Positions 1-11,495 of a stretch of 64,000 nucleotides of DNA are shown in pieces (position 1 is the first letter of the stretch; each line of letters starts with the position of its first letter). This DNA is from Geosiphon pyriformis (taxonomy: Eukaryota; Glomeromycota; Glomeromycetes; Archaeosporales; Geosiphonaceae): contig JAAOMT010000011.1 in the NCBI GenBank assembly GCA_016748015.1, positions 62,001-126,000 on the forward strand, written 5' to 3'. The notes under the pieces are model-generated. The model searched no databases. It had not been told where the DNA came from and saw nothing but the letters and a program-made list of their open reading frames with translations. The translations under genes were made by a program, and so were the position numbers.

Positions 1-1491
1 TTGGTCTCTTTGCAATTTTCTGCAATCTTGTTTTCAGTGTCCTGGAATTCCACAATAATGACAATTTTGAGGTTGGTTGTTAGATGGTGAACCAAAATTG
101 TTTTGGTTACATCGTTGTAGTGGTTGATATCTTTGTGATTGTTGCTGTTGTTGTTGGTTTGTAAAGTAGTTTTCAACTTTCTTTGTAAGTTGGTCTATTT
201 TTTTTTCAGCTGCTGAGCTGGTTTTTTCAATAGCTAGGTTGACAAGTTTGGTGTGGTTTGCTTCTTCCATTGCCATTTCATAGTTCTTTGCATGTCTAAT
301 GGCAGTTGTCAAGTCTTTTGGAGCATGTGGACAGACTTTCTTAATGAGTTTGTCTTTTAATCTTGCTATAAACTGATCCAAAATCTGGGCATCAGAATAG
401 TAATCATTGGTTTCCAATTGTCGAATTTGTCGAAAAAGTTTGTTGAATCTTCTAAGATAGGTCATGACAGTTTCGGATATTTCTTGTTTGATATTGCAAA
501 AGTGATTGTAGAGAGTGATAGAGATGTTGTTGTTAGTGAATTGTTGTAAAAAAGCATCTTTGATTGCTTGCCAGTTTTCAAATGGTTCTCCTAAGTTTTC
601 AAATCATTCTTCTACTATTTCTTGGAGAAAGTATGGAATTGCTTTAAGCATTCTTGCTGCATTCTAATCATTTGTATCTCCTGCTTTTTGAACTTTGTCA
701 AGCCATTCTTGAGAACTGGTATCATTATCTTCACTAGTAAATTCTGGAATCTTTGCAATATAAGCAGTTGCCATTTCTTCTTTGTTTTTTGTGATTCTTT
801 CTTGTTCTGATTCAGTTTTTTTACTTTCCAAGTTTTCTGAATGATCACTTTCGTTTTTCTGTAAGTATTCAATAATATTGGTGCTTGTTGATATGGGTTC
901 TTGCTGTTGAGTAGGATTTCTAGGTGACTGAAAATCTTCTGGTCTGGAGAAACAGTTAAGTAGTAAATTTGGTGTTTGTGATTGAGCAAGTGAAATTGGA
1001 AATAATATAATAGAAAGTAGTAATTTGACACTGGTTCCTTGTTCAGATGTTTGTAAGTGTTTGGCAGTTGTTTTTGGTAGTATTGGAGTGTTTGGAGTGG
1101 TTCTTGAGTGTTGTTTTGGTTTTTGTTTGCCTTTGTTGCTTGTTTCTGTTTTTGATTCAAAGTCAAGAGAGTATTAAGACTGTACTAAGTATTTTTTTTC
1201 ACAATATTCAATAATTTTAAAATTAAGTTCTTGGAAGTAGATAGCAAGTGTTTCACTGTTCAGGTCTTCTGTTCCCAATTGTGAATAGTACACTAAATTA
1301 TTGTAGAGATTGCTTCTAACTTCTAAAATGTTGTAGTTTCCAAAAAGATAATTGTTGATACAGTTTTCAATATATTGGTATACTGATTTCTTGACAACTT
1401 CAATTCTGTCTGGAATGTTGAATTTTTGCTTGCTGTGGGTGTAAATTGATTGATAATACTCTAGAGTTGCTGTGTCTGATGTAATCACCAC
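1..1491 (-). pseudogene. Decayed LTR-retrotransposon gag, incomplete at window edge
   Basis: One minus-strand frame runs from an ATG at 1491 down to base 1 and is broken by four stops: TAA at 1174-1176, TAG at 664-666, TGA at 604-606 and TGA at 34-36. The part below about 790 reads as a Ty3/gypsy-type gag: a capsid-like stretch with the motif PYFLQEIVEE, then a Gln-rich linker and a CCHC zinc knuckle (C-H-Y-C, then H, then C after the stop). The last stop falls inside the knuckle, between its His and final Cys. There are no frameshifts; the two internal stops near 604 and 664 sit where a Trp fits the reading. The LTR and a candidate primer-binding site lie directly upstream at higher coordinates. 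Protease, reverse transcriptase and integrase would lie off the left edge. Gag family assignment is by motif only. Confidence 0.7.
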
Positions 1492-1516
1492 TTTGAATTT
1501 GTTGTTGCTGTGTTAT

Positions 1517-1534
1517 TTCTATGAGAGAGCACCA
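1517..1534 (-). other. Candidate primer-binding site of the LTR element
   Basis: On the minus strand, two bases after the LTR end, the sequence begins TGGTGCTCTCTC. A TGG start (complement of a tRNA CCA end) right after the 5' LTR is the usual place and form of a primer-binding site. I did not identify the priming tRNA. Confidence 0.45.
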
Positions 1535-1536
1535 AA

Positions 1537-2508
1537 TGTTACTGGAGGTTTTTGGTCTCTTTTCTTGAATGTTGTTAATGTTGATTTGCTGTGAATTCAC
1601 GTTTTCAAGAAGTAGTTGGACCTCTAGTAACTGAATTTATTTTCAAATTATCTCCTATAATTTGAATTGTTGGACTTATAAGTGGAATGACCAATTCCTT
1701 GCCAGTTACTTTATGTAGTTACATTGTAGTAAACATCAACTCTTTTCCAGGAATTGCTCATCTGAAAGCTCACTAAAAATGTGTAGTTACTTTGCTGTGA
1801 AAGTCAACTCTTCTACAGGAATCTTGTCTGTAAGCTACTCTAATGATTATGATAAGAAAAGAAAAGAAAAATATAAAAAATATAAAAAAAATAAAATTTT
1901 ATCAAGGGAAACGTTTTCTATCTAGGCCTGGAGTCACTAACAGATTATTGAAATTGGTAGCTAATCAATTTCAAAATGTTAGTTGTGATGAAGGAATTTC
2001 AAGTGCAATAATTTAAGGATTTGGTTTTTGAATATTTAATTTTTATTTGAATGTGTAAAAGGTAATTTGTTCTAATTAAGATATCTAAAGTAAGATACTA
2101 TGTTAAGATACTATGAGAAAATACATTTTCTTGAAGAGAAAAGCTCTTTTTTTATACAACTTGTTGTAATACTAGTCTTTAAACTTGTACTTTTCTTTTT
2201 GCTACAATTTGGGTGAACTAAAAATACATTTCGGCAAACTACAAGTTATTTCACTGAACTATTTGATTATTTCAGCCAATTTTCATTAATTTTGGCGAAT
2301 TTTGACTATGTTAAATGGTTCAAGGTATTGTGTAATTTGATCATCTTAATTTCTAGAGTACAAATCGGATTATTGATTGAGTAATGATATTTGATAATTT
2401 GATTAAATAATAAGTAATAATCGAAATAATAATAATATATGCTAATTAATAATAAGAATTATAAGAGTAATTTCATGCTAATTAATAGCTAAAATTCTAC
2501 TGGTAACA
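1537..2508 (-). repeat. Long terminal repeat (5' LTR of the gag element)
   Basis: A 972-bp block bounded by TGTTACT on the left and GGTAACA on the right, so it has the TG...CA ends and near-perfect short terminal inverted repeats of an LTR. It aligns by eye over its whole length to the block at 49998-50810 in the opposite orientation, which defines both ends independently. Since gag lies to the left on the minus strand, this is the 5' LTR and its transcription direction is minus. On its right it abuts LINE ORF1 sequence (2509 onward), so the element was inserted into that LINE. The left target-site duplication is outside the window. Confidence 0.82.
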
Positions 2509-3335
2509 CTGGCAACCAGGTATGCTGTGCTGTAATTGGTTTCAAATCTGAGGAGAATTTGGAGTTTGTTTATTGCACTGAGCTGATATTTAATGATGTT
2601 AAATTATCTTGGGCTAGATTGAACTTGGTTTGCTGTGAAAAATGTGGGCATTTTGGCCATTCTGCTTTGGAGTGTGATGCACCAACTCTGCCTGTCTCTA
2701 AGTCTTCAAGACCTGTTAAAAGAATTTCTTTAAAAGATTATCATCTCTAGCTGGCAAAATTGTATGCTAGGAAGAATGGTTCTATTTTTATACCTGCTGC
2801 TTTTGGTGGCAAATCTTGGGCACAAATAGTCTCACTTGTTTCTCTTTCTAGTGGCCTTCATTTCAACTCTGGTTTTGGGTCTGGTTCTCCTCTTTCTGGT
2901 TCTTTAAGTATTAAGAAAAGCACACCAGTTGTTTAAAATAAATCCTCAATCAATGATTGTCTAGCTTCACTAGAATGTTCCTTAGAATTACTAGCTGATT
3001 AAGTGTCAGATATTGTGCATAAATTAAATGGTGTGGAGCTGGTGCCCCTGGTGCTTATTACTCAAATTGTACTTCTAGTTGCCTCTGTTTCTATATTGGC
3101 ATCACCAAATATTGATATAGTTTTGGATGTCTCTCAGCTGTTTCTTCCTTCCTCTCTTTCAGTATTAGATGACAAAATAGTGAATTTGGGTCTGAGCAGT
3201 TTAAAAGTTCTTATCTTCAAAGTTGGCAGTTTGGAATCTAAGATGATGGCTCTCGAAGTTTTTATTGGCTTAATCTTGGGGAAGTTAGATCTGTTGTGCA
3301 TAAATTTGGGTTCTTTGATACATCTTTTGCATTAA
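2509..3335 (+). pseudogene. LINE copy 1, ORF1 (nucleic-acid-binding) remnant
   Basis: The C-terminal part of a non-LTR retrotransposon ORF1, in one frame with stops after codons ending at about 2750, 2936 and 3002. It carries a complete CCHC knuckle in the stretch CCEKCGHFGHSALEC and aligns to the region around the knuckle of ORF1 in LINE copy 2 (minus strand, near 51.35 kb). The N-terminal half is cut off by the LTR insertion at 2508. The frame ends with TAA at 3333-3335, whose last A is the first base of the ORF2 ATG (3335-3337). It is non-functional. Confidence 0.72.
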
Positions 3336-6300
3336 TGAGTGAGCTCATTTGGAGAGTGGTTACATGCAATACTAGGGATATGTCGAATTTAGCTAAACAG
3401 GAAGACATTGTTTGTTGACATAAGAATTCGGAAAATATAATTTTGATTATTACAGAGACAAAATTAAGGTCTGACATTAAGCCTTAGATCATAAATAAAT
3501 TTGATGGACTTTGGGTTTTTACTTCTGGTTTGGATGTTGGGTTTCATGATGCTAGAGTTGCCATAATTATGAACAATTCTTTGGCTCAGCATGTTTCAAA
3601 AGTGGATGAGATTTCTGGTCGTTTGATTTCTGTGCACTTTTTGTTTAAAAACAAGCTTTCAGTTATGATCTTGGATTTGTATGCTAGTGTATCTATCAAT
3701 ACATGATTTAGTCAAGCTGTTGATATTAATTCTATGGTTTCCAAAGCAGTCAATTCCAGCTCTTTTGTGGTTTTGGATGGTGACTTTAATAAAAATGAGT
3801 CTGGCAAAAGTATGAGTTTCAAGTTCTGTTTGGGTTTGGGCCTGATTAATACTTTTAATGGATACTTATTGGCCAAGGCTCCCACTTGAAACAATTCTAG
3901 AGGTGTTGAGAAAGTGATTGATTTTATTTTAGTGAGTGGAAGTTTGGTGTCTGCTGTGGCATTGTATTGTGTCAATGATGTGTTTGAGTTTTTTGATACA
4001 GATCATAAGTCAGTTTCCGTTTTAATTGGTTTAGGTGGGCTGCTGGATACACATCTTATTAGCATTTACAGACAAGCCAACTGGAACTGGTAAAAGTTCA
4101 AATTAAAGGATGCTGATAATGCTCAATGGTTAAGCTTTAAGAACTGTTCTTCTACTATGTTGTTGGCTAAATCAGACATGTTTGAAGAGGCAAGAGTCAA
4201 TGGTGACTTGAACACAATGTGGAAAATGTTGGAAGAGGCCATAGTACAGGCTGCTGACACAGTTTTCTCTAGGATCTGGTATAGTGAATACGACTGCTTG
4301 AGAAATAAACAATTTTCCAAATTCTTTAAATTAGAGCTGCTTATTGTAAAGGTTATGAAATGTTAGAACTCTGGTAATCTTCTGAATTTCAACTGTCTTA
4401 TTAAAGTCTGGTTGGCTATTGATGTAGTTAAAGCTTCCAAGATTGATGGCATGGTTTTTAATAATGTGAACTTAATGAAATTGATTAAACATTTGTTGGT
4501 GATAAAGAAGGGATATCATAAGTCCAAGTATTGTGAGTCTAAAACTGCTGAGAATACTGCTATAAGAAAGGCAATTGACTGTTATATGGAAAACTTCTGT
4601 TTTGACAAAAAAAAGATGATAAAGAGCATTCTGAAACATCCATTTTGCAAGGTAGTTTTGGATCACTTAGTAGTGGATAATGAGCTGGTGATTGAGCCTA
4701 ATGAGATAAAGCTCAAGATTAATAGAATTATGAAAAAGTGGACTAAGAAGCGATCAGTTCTTCCAAAAATATCTGACTTCTGGACTCGACAATATATGTC
4801 TTTGAATTATGTGGATGATGATGCTTTCTCTGGTACAATGAATAAAATTGGTATGAAGGAATTGTCTCTGGTTGTTGATAATCTACCAAATGATAAAGCA
4901 GCTGGGTTATTAGGGATACTTAATGAACTTTGAAAGCATTATGGTAAGAAAATTTTGGCCTGTCTTTTGAAATTGTTGAATTTGTGTTTGAGTATGGGTG
5001 TAGTTTCTAATCTGTGGAAAGAAACATGGATTTTAATGATTCCAAAACCTTATAAGTGAAATAGTGTTCTGACAAATACTAAACTTATTGTATTAGTCAA
5101 AACAGCACATAAGATACTATCTAAAATTTTATCTAATCAGATATCTTTGGCTTGTAACAAGTTTAATGTTCTTCATGATGACAATTTTTTGGTGTTGAAA
5201 GGTACTTCAATCCAGTCTCCTATTTTTGCTATTGGCTTAGTCATTAAAGATGCTTTGAAGAAAAACAGAGAGCTTTGGTTAGTGCTGCAAGATATGCACA
5301 AAGCTTATAATTCAGTAGGCTGGCATTATTTGCATGTGAACTTGCATCACATCAAAATGTGTGAATGTTTTATCCAATTTTTTGGCAACATTCATGAGGA
5401 TTGGGTCAATAGGGTGATGACTGACTTTGGGCTTTTAGATGGTTATAGGGTACATAATGGGTTAGATTAAGGGGAGGTCTTTTTTCCGCTGCTTTGGAGG
5501 ATATTTTATAATCCACTTTTGTGTGAAATAAAAAGGCATGAGCACTTATGCAGGTATGGGATTGATTTTAAGTTCATAGCAAAGTCTGGCAAGATTGAGA
5601 CAAATAGAGAAAAAACTTCTTTTTTGGCTGTAAGTGCTTTTGTTGATGATACGATTTGGGTTGAAAGTAGTCAGACATCTATGCAGTATATTTTGAACAT
5701 TGCTAGTGAATTTTTTGTAATCAATAACATCTCAATTAATAATAATAAAATGGTAGTAATTTTTATTAATTAGGAAGTTAAGAATGCTTTGCTATTAATC
5801 AATGGATTGCCAATCTCAATTGCTAAAAAAGGTGAGTCATACTGATATCTAGATATCTTCCTGTTAATCAAAAGTCTCTCTAAGCCCAGTTTGGCTCAAG
5901 CCCATAAAGATGTCAGGTTTTTTTCTAATATAGTGTTAAGAAAAGCTATTATGGACAAACAATTTTGTTATTTGGTTTTGGCAGTTTTGCAATCTATTGT
6001 TAGCTATTGTACACAGTTCAGTTTTGTTATATTAGATATGTGTCATAAGTGGAATATTATCATTAGAAAAGGTTTTAAAGCCAAAGCTGGTTTACCATGT
6101 GACTTTCCCAGTGAGGTCTTACACCACCCTTTTTTATATGGTTTGAAGCCCTTTGAGCAAGTACAGTCTGAAAAAAAGCTGGCATCACTGATTTCATTTT
6201 CTAATAGTCATGGCATTCTTGAACATTTATTTGATCATAGATTTTTGGATTTGCAAGTTTTGGAATAGTCTCCTCTGAATCCTTTGCAATTTTCTGTTAA

Positions 6301-8165
6301 GTTGCATATTAGTTCTGTAAACAATTTTTTGGCAGGGGTGGTGAAAATTTTTTTGGAGAATGAATTATCTTTAGCAAACAATTTATCTTGTGTCTTTTGT
6401 GGGTCTAATGGTTTTCTGATGTTTAACATTCTAAGTCAGCCTTTGTATTACAAATCTATTTTTTCATTGAAGTGTTTTGGTGTTGCTTTTGATGACAGAA
6501 TTCTTAACAAGAAAGGGAAGGTAATAGACTGAAAAACATTTTAGTGTTGGAAGTGATTAGACCCAAGAGGCTCTGTGCCTTACTGGTTTTCTTTGATGTC
6601 TGATTTTATGAACAATTCTATTTCTTTGGGGGTTAAAACTGCTACTGCTACTAAGGAAGATGTGCTGAGTGTTTTGGATTCTAATAAGTTCTTTGAGATT
6701 TGTGATAGTCTACTGGAGGTGTGGTTTGATTGTATTGAGATTTATACAGATAGGTCCTTGAGATGTGCTGGTTCTGTTGAGGCAGTAGGTGGAACAGCTA
6801 TGTATTTTTTGGTTATGAATACAAATATTGAAGTTAAGGTCACTGGACTTTTGTTCTCTACTTTAACTGAACTGCAAGCTATGGTGTTGGCTTTGGAGTG
6901 TGTTCCATCTTTATGCTTGGTGGTTTTGTACTCAGATAGTCAATCTGCAATTGATGCCTGCATTTCCAAGGCTTCTTTGACTACACCTAACTTCTGTAAC
7001 CAATGTTAGATTGAAAGATTGCAAATTGTCAATCTCTTTAGGAATAAAAATATTTCAATTAAGTAGGTGAAGGTTAAAAAATATTTAGATGTATTAGACA
7101 ACATAAGGACTAATGCACTGGCTAATAAGGCTACTTCCTTATCTTTTTCTTTGCCAGTTAATATTCAAGAGAGGTTTCTGGTCACTGAGAAAACTGCCAT
7201 ATCTGGCAATGTTCATTATTTTGCTCAGAACTTACACTGGTCAATATGCTGTGCCCATTGGGAAGCTGGTCTGAATTTTGATATAGTTCTGAATGTTATA
7301 ATTAAGAAAATAGATTAAGATGCTACTGTGACAATTTGACATTCTAATTCACATATGCTTTCTGGTTTCACTAGTAAAAAGTCAGCCAATTTACACATGT
7401 ATTTAATGAAGACTGTTTATAAGCAGCTGCTAGTTGTAGTTAGAAAGAGATTGTATAACAGAAGTTATCTTGGTGTTTTGTGTTTGCTGTGTAGCAAAAT
7501 AGAGTTCTCTGATCATGTTTTTGCTTGTTCTGGTAACTTTGGTCTCTGTAGTAACATTTTGGTTAAAACTGCTAAGAAATAGATGTCAATGTCTGGTTTT
7601 TCAGGTTTGTTTCTGTCTGCTATTCTGCTTTTGCTCTCATTATGTTCTTCAAATGTGAGTCTTTATATGGCAGTATGCAAGAGTTTTGTAATGAGAGATT
7701 GATATGCTGAAGCTGTTTTAGTTTTTAAGAGAAAAAAAAAGCTACTCAGACTCTTGTAGAATACATCAGATTTGTGGTAGAGTTGTAGTGCATTTGAATA
7801 TAGTCTATTAGAGCCAAGCACAGAGCAAAGATAAAAAAAGCTGGCTTGATTGGGGATAATGGTATAGTTTCTGGCTTGTCCAGCAGTATAGTTTCTATAT
7901 TGTCAGCTGGTATTGTCCATATGCTTAGTGTTATAGAATTTTTTGCTGTTAGGTTTGGTAGGCACAAATTGTGTCACTTTTTTTCTGGTTTGGGTGGTGA
8001 TGTTTTTGTTACTATAAGTATATAATATTGTCTTGTCTAACCCGAGTAGCTGGCCATATGTAGTTTGTATGTGAGCTGTATTTAGCTAATTTCACTTAGT
8101 TTGGTTCTATGTACTAGATAGTAGTTGGGCTTTACTTGTAAAACTTGTAATAAATAAAAAAATTT
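3335..8165 (+). pseudogene. LINE copy 1, ORF2 (endonuclease-RT-RNase H) remnant with 3' tail
   Basis: From the ATG at 3335 a single frame can be followed to about 7.8 kb with at least 20 stop codons and no clear frameshift. Domains in order: an endonuclease/exonuclease/phosphatase-type domain (GDFN near 3.78 kb, DTDHKSVSV near 4.0 kb), reverse transcriptase (the active-site pair in AFVDDTIW near 5.65 kb), RNase H (IYTDRS near 6.74 kb, a Glu in TLTELQAM, an Asp in YSDSQSAIDA) and a C-terminal zinc motif CLLCSKIEFSDHVFAC near 7.5 kb. It aligns along its length with copies 2 and 3. Many stops coincide with Trp in those copies (for example 3416, 3485, 3704, 3887, 4931). The end at about 8.16 kb is an A-rich tail. 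RNase H points to the I superfamily of LINEs; the clade is not proven. Confidence 0.85.
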
Positions 8166-9317
8166 ATAAATATTTTAAAATAATTTTAAATTTTTCTAAT
8201 TAATTATTTTTTTATAATATATATTTTTTTAAACAATACTTTTTTAATAAGTTGAATTTGTTTAAATATAAAATATAAAATTCTTAAACCAATTTATAAA
8301 TACTTGTTATATTTTTAATGAATTTTTAAGTAGTTTTTAAAAAAGATTACTTTATTAAAAAACTAAATATTTTATTTGTTTTTTACCTTTTTTTAAATTT
8401 AAAATTTTATATAAAAAAAATTGTGAATTTTAAAATATGTTAACAATTTTAATTTATATATTGCAGAATTAATTTGACAAATTATGTAAAATATATTAAG
8501 TTTTTTATAATTTAACTTATTATAAAATTAAATTATTTTAATATTATATTATAAAAACTAAACTTTATTATTTTATTTTAAATTTAAATGTTTTTTAATA
8601 CTATTTATTTACTTATTTTATACTTATTAATACTATTTTTAAGTTTACAAATTAGTTTTTTTAAAAATATTTAAATTTTAAAAATATATTATTTAATAAT
8701 AAAATATATTAATTTGTAATTAATAATTTTAATTAAAATTTAGAACATATTAATATATTTAATTTTGTTAATAATAATAAATTAAATCAATTATTTTGTT
8801 AATAATTTATAAAACAATATAAATATTGCTTTAAAATTTAGTTAATATATATTAATTTAATTATTAATTTAAAGATAAAATATAATATTTTAAATAATTT
8901 TATTTAAAAGATTATATAATTTTATAATTTTTGAAAAACTAATTAAGTTGATTTTTTTGGTTTTAATAAAATATAATTTAATTACATAAAATTTTAAAAA
9001 TCTTAAAATAACTATAATTTATATATTTTCTATATATAATTAATTGTTTAATTAGTTAAAGATTAAATTAAGTTAAAATTATAAAAAAAAATTATATTAA
9101 ACAAATATTTTATGTATAAAAGCAATTAAAATATAATTATTACTAATTATTTTTTTAATTATTTAACAGTATTATTGTATTATTCTTAGATTTAAAAAAT
9201 TAAAGCTTTTAAAAAACCAAAAGTTTATTAATAATCAAATTATTATAAAATTCATTATTATTATTATTTAAATTAAATTTATTAAACTACTTTTTTTTTA
9301 TTTTTAAAATTATAAGG

Positions 9318-9489
9318 TTTTTTATAATTTCTAAGTTAATTTTTATTTTTGTTATATTTGTTTTTTATAATTTCTAAGTTAATTTTTATTTTTGTTATAT
9401 TTGTTTTTTATAATTTCTAAGTTAATTTTTATTTTTGTTATATTTGTTTTTTATAATTTCTAAGTTAATTTTTATTTTTGTTATATTTG
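9318..9489. repeat. Four exact tandem copies of a 43-bp unit
   Basis: The unit starts ttttttataatttctaag and ends gttatatttg. Copies lie at 9318-9360, 9361-9403, 9404-9446 and 9447-9489, identical by eye, followed by an 11-bp partial copy. It is an AT-rich minisatellite, and the lack of divergence suggests recent expansion. Confidence 0.9.
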
Positions 9490-9546
9490 TTTTTTATAAT
9501 ATTTTTTAAAAATTTTCATAAATAATATTAGAAATATTAGAAATAT

Positions 9547-9594
9547 AATAATAATAATAATAATAATAATTTGCATAATAATAATAATAATTTG

Positions 9595-9627
<33 letters not shown>

Positions 9628-9690
9628 TTGTATAATAATAATAATAATAATAATAATTTGCATAATAATAATAATAATAATAATTTAATA
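9547..9690. repeat. Interrupted (TAA)n microsatellite
   Basis: Runs of TAA are interrupted at intervals by TTTGCATAA or TTTGTATAA, giving a compound trinucleotide repeat with its own larger period. Confidence 0.9.
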
Positions 9691-10497
9691 CAAATAATAA
9701 TATTATTTTAATGATTAATTTGGTTTTTAGTAATAATAATTTAAATTATAATTATATAAAAAATAATTTTTTAATTAAGTTTTTTTTTAAAAAAATTTAT
9801 TATTATTTGGTTTTAACTGATTTAAAATAATTAATTATATATAAAAAATATAAATAAATTGTATTTAATTTTAAACATTTATTGTTATATTATATTTATA
9901 AATAATAATTGAATTACATTTTATTAAAACAAATCTTATAAATTCCAAAATCTTTATTATGTTATTATACCAATATTTTAACATTAAATTTCTTAATTAA
10001 AATCATATAAAACTGTTTCATAAATTTTACTTTAATGATTTTATTTAAAGAGATTTATTATAATAAAAACAATTATTTTTAATTAATTAATTAATTAATT
10101 AATTATCAAATCATAAAATTTATCAAAAAAAAAAAAAATTTTTATAAAATTTATATTTTTAATTATAAAATTTTTATTTAAATACAAAAATAAATTTTAA
10201 AAAAATTAAATCTTGTTAAACTTATTTATTATTTTCAATGACTATTCAATTCATATGATGTTTAAACTATTATATATATATATGATTATAATTCCATATC
10301 ATGTAAATTCAATTAATTTCTAATTGATGGATTCATTAAAATTTTAAAATTCTGTTTAATCAATTTAATGATACTTTAAAACCTTTAGAAATTTTAGTAA
10401 ATTAACAGAAATGGTGATAATTTTCTTCAAATGAAAATATCTTTTGTGAATTGGTACCTATATATATAGATTTTATGAGACAGATTTAACGAAACCA

Positions 10498-10498
10498 A

Positions 10499-10540
<42 letters not shown>

Positions 10541-10542
10541 TC
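10498..10542. repeat. (ATT)n microsatellite
   Basis: About 14 uninterrupted ATT units inside AT-rich intergenic DNA. Confidence 0.9.
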
Positions 10543-10909
10543 AAAATTAAATATTGCATTGTGTAAAATCTGTATAACTGTTGAACCGAAGGATATTTAT
10601 CAAATTGAATTCAAAAAATTTTTGATTTACGATTTCCACTTTTTTTTGGGGGGGGGGGGAGAGGAGAGGGGAGGAGGGAGGGAGAGAGGATATTGTCCGA
10701 AAATTATCATTTCAACCTCTTCCTTAAAAAATATAATGATTAACTTCTTTCCATCACATATATACCATAAAACTTCATCGTAATTTTAAAATCAAATAAA
10801 AAATATTTTTTTATTTGATTTTTGAAAGTGTCAGTAATTCCTTTTTAATCGATAAAAAGCTGGGGAATATTTCTGGTCCCAAAAAAAATCAAATTTACGA
10901 AAGTTTATT

Positions 10910-11007
10910 ATTAATACTAATACTAATATTAATATTATTACTAATACTAATACTAATACTAATACTAATACTAGTACTAATACTAATACTAATACTAATA
11001 CTAATAC

Positions 11008-11039
<32 letters not shown>

Positions 11040-11062
11040 CTAATACTAATAATAATAATATA
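10910..11062. repeat. (ACTAAT)n-like compound microsatellite
   Basis: A mix of TAATAC, ACTAAT and TAA units over about 150 bp. It yields a spurious Ile/Leu-rich open frame. Confidence 0.85.
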
Positions 11063-11495
11063 TAAATACAATAATGAAATTATTATATATGAAAAAGAAA
11101 AATGTAATAAGGCTTGAAAGAATTAAGAAATGTAATTAACTATTTTTTTTCTCATTTTAACTTTTGAACCAAAATAAGAATAATATTTTATATTTCATAA
11201 ATTCCTTTCATAGAAAAATCTATTTAATTATAAATATTGTAAATTTCCTTTTTTCTCTTTTTTTTTTTTAAAATCACAAACATTTTCACACATCACCTAT
11301 TTTTTTTTGTCATGGGAAGAATGCCAAAAAATATTATATAATGTAAAATTATTGTTACTTTAGGGAAAAATCAGTACTTTTTTTTATTCAAGATTCCTTC
11401 TAGCACTGCTAGAACAGGTTAAATAATTGAAGATTCTATTCGACCACAATTAAGAAAATAGAATAATGTTTATCTGACTTCTGTGATACAACTTT

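Larger units (their letters stand above)
8166..11495. other. AT-rich gene desert with microsatellites
   Basis: This stretch of more than 3 kb is almost entirely A and T. I see no gene in it. It holds a 43-bp tandem array (9318-9489), AT-trinucleotide microsatellites (9547-9690 and 10498-10542), a poly-G/purine tract (about 10648-10690) and an imperfect ACTAAT-type array (about 10910-11060). Short open frames here are products of low complexity. Confidence 0.8.

Noticed and set aside
1-7800. Alternative genetic code (TGA as Trp) to explain the stops
   Set aside because: TAG and TAA also replace Trp and Gln, and single-copy genes in the window end normally with TGA, TAG or TAA and use TGG for Trp.
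9481-9663. Poly-Ile open frame
   Set aside because: Translation of a TAA/ATT microsatellite.
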